NCBI GenBank assembly: GCA_016873595.1
Contig: VGWZ01000011.1
Span: 1 to 20,046 of the forward strand
Length of the DNA: 20,046 nt
From: Nitrospira sp.
GTDB lineage: Bacteria; Nitrospirota; Thermodesulfovibrionia; Thermodesulfovibrionales; SM23-35
Direction of reading: 5' to 3'
Of this stretch, positions 14,796 through 20,046 are shown one piece after another. Every line of letters begins with the position of its first letter. Positions within the stretch are counted from its first letter, which is position 1. The notes below the pieces were generated by a model. That model ran no database searches. It was not told the origin of the DNA and saw nothing but the letters and a program-made list of their open reading frames with translations. A program made the position numbers and the translations under genes.

Positions 14796-15164
14796 CTAAA
14801 TCTTTTCTATATCATGCATAGGATAATGTTTTATATTTCCAGTTGCAAGAACTGCTTGTTTTACGAATGCAGTAGCGGCTATAATACAGTCGTCAAGTTC
14901 GAGGGCTTGGGTCTTTAAGGTTCTTTTATATTGGCCTGCTTTCTCAACTATTTCTCGATTTACATCTACCATGTTCAAGCTATCAACGAGGTCTTCTGTC
15001 TGTTCCCTTTCATGCTCCTTCATGCCTGCATGTAATTCGGCAATAGTCGAAGCAGAAATATAAACCACAGGTTCCTTAACAAGTGAATAAAGAAATGCCT
15101 TTGCTTTTTCTTTGCCCCTGAGAAAGTCTATAAGGATGTCAGTATCAACAAGGACATTTTTCAT
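14796..15164 (-). CDS. vapC: VapC-type PIN-domain toxin ribonuclease
   Basis: This 122-residue PIN domain probably cuts RNA when free of its antitoxin. The acidic active-site residues are visible: Asp7 in VLVDTDILID, Glu43 in STIAELHAG and Asp92 in LELDDCIIAATA. The conserved GNIKHYP segment follows near the C terminus (about 109-115). Length is typical for VapC. Its ATG overlaps the antitoxin stop codon (ATGA), a classic coupling for toxin-antitoxin pairs. The target RNA cannot be told from sequence. It reads in the same direction as the acs operon and lies directly upstream of it. Confidence 0.92.
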   Translation of the reverse strand: MKNVLVDTDILIDFLRGKEKAKAFLYSLVKEPVVYISASTIAELHAGMKEHEREQTEDLVDSLNMVDVNREIVEKAGQYKRTLKTQALELDDCIIAATAFVKQAVLATGNIKHYPMHDIEKI

Positions 15165-15421
15165 CGTGGGCGTTCCATTCTCGTGGACCTTCTGAGCTTT
15201 CTAATAAATTTTTCTGTACCGCTCTTTAATTCAGGGTGGTACTTATCTTTCCATGCACCAAAACTTGTTTCAAGTGCTTTTTCAAATTTCAGCCGTTTAA
15301 GCTCTTTTCTCAATGCCTCAGTTACAAATTTGCTTTGTTCTCTCTTTGCGATATTCTTTTTAAGTTCATCAAGCAAATCTTCGGGTAAAATAAAATTTGC
15401 CTGTCTCGTAGCTGTAGCCAC
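15161..15421 (-). CDS. vapB: Ribbon-helix-helix (VapB-like) antitoxin
   Basis: This 86-residue antitoxin should neutralise the PIN toxin and repress its own promoter. The N-terminal segment TATRQANFILPEDLLDELKK, then a helix with KREQSKFVTEALRKEL, fits a ribbon-helix-helix DNA-binding fold. The remaining basic tail would wrap around the toxin. I chose GTG at 15421 because AGGAGG (15428-15433) lies six bases upstream. An in-frame start further up at 15478 lies upstream of the -35 of the predicted promoter, so it is unlikely. The stop overlaps the toxin ATG by four bases. Confidence 0.85.
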   Translation of the reverse strand: MATATRQANFILPEDLLDELKKNIAKREQSKFVTEALRKELKRLKFEKALETSFGAWKDKYHPELKSGTEKFIRKLRRSTRMERPR

Positions 15422-15442
15422 CTTATACCTCCTAAAAGTTTT

Positions 15443-15471
15443 TATATAGATTATAATCCTATAAAAATCAA
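15443..15471 (-). promoter_or_regulatory. Candidate vapBC promoter with palindromic operator in the spacer
   Basis: On the minus strand TTGATT (-35, 15466-15471) and TATATA (-10, 15443-15448) are 17 bp apart. The spacer holds a perfect 10-bp palindrome, GATTATAATC (15449-15458), flanked by TATAG-like arms. That is where a ribbon-helix-helix antitoxin could bind to repress its own operon. Confidence 0.55.
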
Positions 15472-15560
15472 TCCTCACAGCTTGGTGTTTATTCAGAAGT
15501 TAACAGGTCTGAAAAGTGGATAAAGGAGAAAATAAAAATGTGATATTGCAAGATCTAACC

Positions 15561-15580
15561 CTTCAGGGCACTTCAGGGCT
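15561..15580. repeat. Direct repeat CTTCAGGGC upstream of gdhA
   Basis: CTTCAGGGC occurs twice, starting at 15561 and 15571, exactly one helical turn apart. Two in-phase copies about 120 bp before a start codon could be an activator site. It may also be chance or a degenerate repeat. Confidence 0.4.
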
Positions 15581-15601
15581 TCAAATGGTATTTTCATAAA
15601 A

Positions 15602-15638
15602 TTTATTTTAAAATAGAAACTTGTTAGTTTAAAATAAA
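15602..15638. repeat. 11-bp inverted repeat in the gdhA leader
   Basis: TTTATTTTAAA (15602-15612) is the exact reverse complement of TTTAAAATAAA (15628-15638). An inner AAACT/AGTTT pair (15617-15621, 15626-15630) lies between them. All A/T, so it may be an operator rather than an RNA hairpin. Confidence 0.5.
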
Positions 15639-15661
15639 ACTTTTTTCTTAAAGAAAGTTTT
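15636..15661 (+). repeat. Second inverted repeat next to the gdhA start
   Basis: AAAACTTT (15636-15643) pairs with AAAGTTTT (15654-15661). It overlaps the right arm of the previous inverted repeat by three bases, so the two folds may be mutually exclusive. It ends about 27 bases before the gdhA ATG, close to the ribosome-binding site. Confidence 0.45.
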
Positions 15662-15688
15662 AAAATCATAATAACTGGAGGAAGGAAA

Positions 15689-16936
15689 ATGTCAAAACTT
15701 AACCTATTTGATGTTGTACAAAAACAACTGGGTGAATGCGCAAAGATTCTCGGTTTGGATCCTCAGGTACTGGCACTTCTCCGGGTCCCAATGCGTGAAC
15801 TGCACGTAGCATTGCCCGTACGTATGGATGACGGCTCTATCAAAGTATTCCAAGGATTCCGTGTTCAATATAATGACGCGAGAGGTCCAACAAAGGGAGG
15901 AATTCGATTTCATCCTGATGAAACTATTGATACAGTACGGGCACTTGCCGCATGGATGACGTGGAAGTGCTCTCTTCTTGACCTACCCCTCGGGGGAGGA
16001 AAAGGTGGTGTTATCTGCAATCCTAAGGAAATGTCTAAAGGCGAATTAGAGCGCTTGAGCCGGTCATACATACGTGAAATATACCAGTTTGTGGGACCGA
16101 CAAGAGATATTCCTGCTCCTGATGTGTACACAAACCCTCAGACAATGGCCTGGATGATGGATGAGTATTCAAAAATTGCTGGAGAACATCAATGCGGCGT
16201 GATCACTGGAAAACCCGTGAGCATTGGTGGGTCACATGGGAGAGGCGATGCCACTGCGAGGGGAGGAATGTTCACTATCCGTGAGGCAACAAAAGAGCTG
16301 AAGATAGACCTGACCAAGGCAACCGTTGCCATTCAAGGATACGGAAATGCCGGTTCTTATGCAGCATGTCTCATCCAAGAACTTTTTGGTTCAAAAGTAG
16401 TAGCGGTGAGTGATTCCCGTGGAGGTGTCTATAATAAAGATGGTCTTCATCCGGAAAACGTGTGCGACCATAAAGCCAAAAGCTCATCAGTAGTTAATTA
16501 CACTGGATCAAAACCGATCTCTAATGAAGAACTTCTCGAGCTTAATGTGGATATTCTTATTCCTTCAGCTTTAGAAAATGTTATCACGAAAAAGAATGCT
16601 CAAAAAATTAATGCCAAAATAATTGCTGAGTTAGCAAATGGACCCACTACTCCAGAAGCAGACGACATCCTGTACAAAAATGGCGTCCATGTTATCCCTG
16701 ATTTTCTCTGTAATGCCGGCGGAGTAACCGTTTCATATTTTGAAATGGTGCAGAACTTTTACATGTACTACTGGGATGAAAACGAAGTTTATGAACGCCT
16801 CGATAAAAAAATGACCAGCGCCTATCACTCAGTGTTACAGACTGCCAGAAAATTCAACGTCAATATGCGGCAGGCTGCGTATGTTGTTGCTGTCGAACGA
16901 GTAGTTGAAGCAATGAAACTCCGTGGTTGGTTTTAG
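15689..16936 (+). CDS. gdhA: Glutamate dehydrogenase
   Basis: This 415-residue enzyme interconverts glutamate with 2-oxoglutarate plus ammonium using NAD(P)H. Catalytic features are visible: Lys69 in RGPTKGGIRF, Lys93 in MTWKCSLLDLP, Lys105 in GGGKGG and Asp145 in PAPDVYT. The nucleotide-binding domain has GYGNAG (217-222), and the SDS motif at 241-243 is at the end of the second strand. NAGGVTVSYFE (342-352) carries the Ser typical of glutamate rather than leucine or phenylalanine specificity. Length matches the short hexameric bacterial/archaeal type. GGAGGAAGG precedes the ATG. Cofactor preference is not settled. It is the only gene on the plus strand and faces the vapBC pair divergently. 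It is probably monocistronic. Confidence 0.95.
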   Translation: MSKLNLFDVVQKQLGECAKILGLDPQVLALLRVPMRELHVALPVRMDDGSIKVFQGFRVQYNDARGPTKGGIRFHPDETIDTVRALAAWMTWKCSLLDLPLGGGKGGVICNPKEMSKGELERLSRSYIREIYQFVGPTRDIPAPDVYTNPQTMAWMMDEYSKIAGEHQCGVITGKPVSIGGSHGRGDATARGGMFTIREATKELKIDLTKATVAIQGYGNAGSYAACLIQELFGSKVVAVSDSRGGVYNKDGLHPENVCDHKAKSSSVVNYTGSKPISNEELLELNVDILIPSALENVITKKNAQKINAKIIAELANGPTTPEADDILYKNGVHVIPDFLCNAGGVTVSYFEMVQNFYMYYWDENEVYERLDKKMTSAYHSVLQTARKFNVNMRQAAYVVAVERVVEAMKLRGWF

Positions 16937-17028
16937 CTCTTATTGGTACCTAATCAATGCGATCCGTTGAGGGCAGAAACACAGGTGACTGTGCATGAAA
17001 GAGCAATTGACTTATTCCGACCGCGTAT

Positions 17029-19674
17029 TTAATTTTCATTACTTTTTTGAAGGAAACAGACAGCTTTCTGGGTTTCAGGATCAGCTACCACATGAACAGA
17101 TAAGGCCCCATCGGTTGTTGCAGACACATCGATAACCTGGACTATGTCTTCGAACTCTGTGGCGTCAGGATAGAGCTCCGACAAGAAATTGGGGGCGGTG
17201 CGGAAAAACTCTTCATTGAACTCAGCCTGCGGATCATCTGGATAAAGTGGCAAATAGATAATATGGGCCTCTACTAGGTCTTGAAAGAAGTGTGTTCCAA
17301 AGGAGACTTCTGGCATGTGACTGGCCTCTTCTCGAGCAATTTCCACAAGGACTGAGGTGTTGCTGATGTCTGCGAACCCGACATTCACGCCTAGGTCAAT
17401 GTTGCTGCTGCCCCACCTACCCGGGCCCATCAGGATTAATCTCCCTTCGATAATGAGTGGGTGTTCGTTGATGTGCCCGACAATGCGGCCAATGGATTTC
17501 TTCACATCTATATTTGTAATTGATGAATACCGAATGGGGTCGATATAGAGGATATACCGTATGTTCTGAATTATTCCGCCGGTAACGACTCTCTCTGACT
17601 TAAAAAGGATATTTTTTCGAGATATATTCTTAGGTAACTGAACTGGACCAGAAGCGCCTGGCACCCATAATGTTCGGCATTGCAATAGATTAATCCTAAT
17701 ACTGCCGGTAGAATCTACAAAGGCTGTGAATTCCGTATCTACCGGATGCTGGTAGACCATCTCAAGCTTTGCCATCATTTCTCCTAAAATCTTTACGAAG
17801 TCTGTCTTTCTGAGCAGGTGATTGAAGGTCAGGATGAAACGTTCGTTTGATCCCTTCAGTCGGGCCGCAAATGGGTCATAGAGGTAGTCGTCTTTCATCA
17901 AAGAGATAAAGAGGTAAAGTTCTGGATAGTCCCTGTCTGAAAGAACCTCTGTAACAGGATAGGTCACAAATTCATTATTCTTCAGATCGAGCAAATCCAT
18001 TTCTCTCTGTGAGTACTTGGCAATCTTGGTACCGAGCTCTGGTCGCAGATGTGGGTGGCTGATTGCGATCATCCTCGGATAGTCATCTCCAATTCTGTTT
18101 ACTGCTCTGGTACCCAAGCCAAAAACAAGCCTAATAACACCTTTCTTAGGATCGATACGATTGTTCCATGCATAAAGGTTTCTGGAAAAGGCAACACCTG
18201 CAAGAGGCGGAAAGAAACAGTCTTTGTAAGGCATACCAGAAACTCGCTGTACCAGAATAGCCATTTGTTCATCACTTTCGGTCAAACCCCGTTTTTTCCG
18301 GTATGAAAGCGCATCAGGGTCAAGAGCACTGGAGTAAACCAACTTTACGGCACGTAAGAACGCTTCCAATCGTTCTTCGGGACTGCCCTGGTTGGGACAG
18401 AACTCGCTCCGATATTTACCAGCGAATGCATTTCCAAAACTGTCCTCCAGTAAACTGCTGGATCTAACTATAATTGGCGCCTGACCGTAATATTCCAGCA
18501 TATCTCGGAATTGTTCGATAATATCGGGTGGAAATGTACCGGCAAGAATCTGCTCCTCCACTTGTTCAAATCTCTCACGCGTGATGTGATGCTCACGCGA
18601 AAGCTGCAAACGGAGCCTGAAAAGATTGTTATTGATCAGGAATGTGAAAAACACGTCAGAACCTATAAAAAAGGAATCATGTTTATCCAGCACGCCAGAA
18701 AATTCAATACTACCTTCCTCGTCAAGCAATATACGTCTTGCGATCAACATCCCTGCAGCCTTCCCTCCGATATGTCCCGAGCCGATCATGCGGTTTCGTA
18801 TAGTCAAGAGGTATTCGAGGTTCAAGTAGCGATCCGCCAGCCTGTTAAGTTCAGGGTGATTACCAATCATCATCCGCGAGAGCTCCTGTTTGAGGGCTGC
18901 GATTTCAGGCTTTTTCTCATCAACAACCCTTTCTGTCTCGCAGTACTCGATGAGTTTTCTATACACGCTCTCCCACGGGGCAATTGATTTTGTCAGGATA
19001 TGTAATGGTTGCCGCTGTGCAACTGCAGACACGGCAGCAGCCTTACCGCTCTGAAAGACAGGTACCCAGCCTTTTCCGGAAACGGAACGGGGCAGGAACA
19101 TCCGAGGTGAATAGCGGCCCCACACCTTCAGAGGATGTACATACATTTCGCCTTCTATACGGAAAACATCGATCAGGATCTGTGTGGTATCCCGTATCCT
19201 TGCTACAGCACTGTGTGCATGCTTACCGCGTGTGAGAGCAAAGTATGCAATGGTATCAAGCTCAAAAAGATACGGACAGGTTACTTGGAAAAAGTTTGAC
19301 AGCAGATCGTCGGTTGCCCACTCTGCAACAAGTGCTGATAAATTGTCGAAAATGTAAAAAACGCCCCTCCCGTTTTTCTCGATGATCTGACTCACCTCGC
19401 TGCTGAATAAATCGAACCCTGGACTGGGATCCACTTTAATGATCTTCAACCCTTTTGAACGCTTAAAAATCGGGGGGTGGTGCGCGAATCTCATGTAAAT
19501 ACAACGGCGACGGTCAAAAAGAGCTTGTCTGGCAAAGGGCTTAGCAAAATATGCATAATCTTCAAGGTTATCCACCTTCCATACAACATTATCGCCCTTT
19601 TGTAATCCCTGTAGTGTATCATCCAGAAACGGGATCCCGCTATGAATGATTCTTGTTTTATCTTCTGTATCCAT
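17029..19674 (-). CDS. KaiC-like domain fused to a PEP synthase/PPDK ATP-binding domain
   Basis: This 881-residue protein has no established role that I know. Residues about 12-205 resemble a RecA/KaiC domain (GIPFLDDTLQGL at 14-25), and a Walker-B-like GVFYIFDN sits at 104-111. The P-loop GxxxxGK(T/S) is missing; VDNLEDY stands in its place. A long linker is followed by a PPDK N-terminal, ATP-grasp-type domain (about 295-670) with GGKAAG (303-308), PIIVRSSSLLEDSFGNAFAG (400-419), GVAFSRN and LLQCRTL (663-669). The catalytic phosphohistidine and PEP-binding domains are absent. A distinct C-terminal domain (about 680-881) with GPGRWGSSNIDLG and SFGTHFFQDLVEAH takes their place. So it cannot make PEP. 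I chose the ATG at 19674, with GAGGT ten bases upstream; a TTG 69 bases earlier lacks a binding site. It converges on gdhA. Confidence 0.8.
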   Translation of the reverse strand: MDTEDKTRIIHSGIPFLDDTLQGLQKGDNVVWKVDNLEDYAYFAKPFARQALFDRRRCIYMRFAHHPPIFKRSKGLKIIKVDPSPGFDLFSSEVSQIIEKNGRGVFYIFDNLSALVAEWATDDLLSNFFQVTCPYLFELDTIAYFALTRGKHAHSAVARIRDTTQILIDVFRIEGEMYVHPLKVWGRYSPRMFLPRSVSGKGWVPVFQSGKAAAVSAVAQRQPLHILTKSIAPWESVYRKLIEYCETERVVDEKKPEIAALKQELSRMMIGNHPELNRLADRYLNLEYLLTIRNRMIGSGHIGGKAAGMLIARRILLDEEGSIEFSGVLDKHDSFFIGSDVFFTFLINNNLFRLRLQLSREHHITRERFEQVEEQILAGTFPPDIIEQFRDMLEYYGQAPIIVRSSSLLEDSFGNAFAGKYRSEFCPNQGSPEERLEAFLRAVKLVYSSALDPDALSYRKKRGLTESDEQMAILVQRVSGMPYKDCFFPPLAGVAFSRNLYAWNNRIDPKKGVIRLVFGLGTRAVNRIGDDYPRMIAISHPHLRPELGTKIAKYSQREMDLLDLKNNEFVTYPVTEVLSDRDYPELYLFISLMKDDYLYDPFAARLKGSNERFILTFNHLLRKTDFVKILGEMMAKLEMVYQHPVDTEFTAFVDSTGSIRINLLQCRTLWVPGASGPVQLPKNISRKNILFKSERVVTGGIIQNIRYILYIDPIRYSSITNIDVKKSIGRIVGHINEHPLIIEGRLILMGPGRWGSSNIDLGVNVGFADISNTSVLVEIAREEASHMPEVSFGTHFFQDLVEAHIIYLPLYPDDPQAEFNEEFFRTAPNFLSELYPDATEFEDIVQVIDVSATTDGALSVHVVADPETQKAVCFLQKSNEN

Positions 19675-19802
19675 ACTTATACTTACCTCTGTTTTAAGGT
19701 GTCTTATATCTTTATAAAACGATAATGCAATCCGTTTTGTCAAATTGTTTCAAAAAAATATGGCTGAAAAAGTTTTACTAATAAGGTCTCTGTCTTGCTT
19801 AC

Positions 19803-19831
19803 TTGACAAGGGAAGTTATTTCCTGTAAAGT
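19803..19831 (+). promoter_or_regulatory. Candidate plus-strand promoter at the right edge
   Basis: A perfect TTGACA (19803-19808) lies 17 bp before TAAAGT (19826-19831), a four-of-six match to the -10 consensus. It would transcribe away from the KaiC/PPDK-like gene, giving a leader of at least 200 bases within the window. Confidence 0.5.
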
Positions 19832-20005
19832 AATTACGTACGGTAACCGTTTACCTACATGAAGGTATGAAAGGTACTATCGGGAAAGTGGAAACTTCAG
19901 AGTCAGGTAGTCTTGTCTCTCTGGGGAAGAATTTTAGAAATACATAGGAGGTGATACGCAGCAAATTTTTGCTACTCAGAGAAGATGGCTTAATATAGAC
20001 TTTTG

Positions 20006-20042
20006 GTCAGGCAAAATTTCCTATAAGGGTTTGCCTTCTGAC
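20006..20042 (+). repeat. Interrupted inverted repeat near the window end
   Basis: GTCAG and GGCAAA (20006-20015) pair with TTTGCC and CTGAC (20030-20042), with a short bulge in the right arm. No U-run follows within the window, so a terminator is not supported. It may be part of a leader structure. Confidence 0.4.
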
Positions 20043-20046
20043 ATAA

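Larger units (their letters stand above)
19675..20046. other. Non-coding stretch at the right edge
   Basis: This 372-base region has no gene I can support on either strand. It separates the KaiC/PPDK-like gene from whatever lies beyond the window. It contains a candidate plus-strand promoter (19803-19831), short hairpins (TACCT/AGGTA at 19852-19867; AGCAA/TTGCT around 19963-19976) and a longer interrupted inverted repeat at 20006-20042. AGGAGGTGAT near 19947-19956 is a very strong match to the 16S 3' end, but only tiny reading frames follow it. The stretch may be a structured 5' leader of a plus-strand gene outside the window. Confidence 0.55.

Noticed and set aside
16937..17028. A terminator between gdhA and the KaiC/PPDK-like gene
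   Set aside because: Only a 5-bp CACAG/CTGTG hairpin (16980-16993) without a U-run was found, which is too weak to call.
17029..19674. A functional PEP synthase or pyruvate phosphate dikinase
   Set aside because: Only the ATP-binding domain is present. The swivelling phosphohistidine domain and the PEP-binding barrel are absent.

Overview
The window reads as part of the chromosome of a strictly anaerobic bacterium that uses the Wood-Ljungdahl (reductive acetyl-CoA) pathway. Its core is a nine-gene minus-strand cluster covering about 1.2-14.6 kb. In transcription order it is acsE (methyl-THF:corrinoid methyltransferase), acsD and acsC (corrinoid iron-sulfur protein), acsB (acetyl-CoA synthase), cooS/acsA (CO dehydrogenase), then a NuoE-like, a NuoF-like, a NuoF-C-terminus-like ferredoxin and a NuoG/FdhA-like protein. 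AcsB is the full-length bacterial form. The moderate-to-low GC, the intergenic repeats and the ACS-plus-NuoEFG arrangement suggest a Nitrospirota/Desulfobacterota-type organism. That placement is an inference, not something the sequence proves.

Layout. Positions 31-1058 hold a complete IS1595-type insertion sequence with 25-bp perfect inverted ends and an 8-bp target duplication, just past the end of the operon. Positions 1195-6780 hold the electron-transfer module. Its NuoF-like subunit has a C-terminal CBS-domain pair. Its NuoG/FdhA-like subunit has lost the formate dehydrogenase catalytic residues. A small extra protein repeats only the Fe-S tail of NuoF. Positions 6905-14618 hold the CODH/ACS genes, with all expected metal ligands visible. 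Most gaps between these genes carry palindromic REP-like elements or degenerate 7-8-bp tandem repeats, and acsB has a good promoter of its own. Positions 14796-15421 hold a VapBC-type toxin-antitoxin pair. Positions 15689-16936 (plus strand) hold a glutamate dehydrogenase with an AT-rich leader rich in inverted repeats. Positions 17029-19674 (minus strand) hold an unusual protein: a KaiC/RecA-like domain without a P-loop fused to the ATP-binding domain of PEP synthase/PPDK, without the phosphohistidine or PEP-binding domains. The last ~370 bases are non-coding and hold a candidate plus-strand promoter and hairpins leading out of the window.

How it fits together. AcsE moves a methyl group from methyl-tetrahydrofolate to the cobalamin of AcsCD. 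CooS makes CO from CO2, and AcsB joins methyl, CO and CoA into acetyl-CoA. The route can also run in reverse. CODH needs low-potential electrons, and the adjacent NuoEF-type module, with about 13 predicted Fe-S clusters and one FMN/NAD(H) site, is the obvious candidate to connect NAD(H) with ferredoxin or CODH. No hydrogenase or formate dehydrogenase active site is visible in it. The CBS pair suggests that adenylate level may control it.
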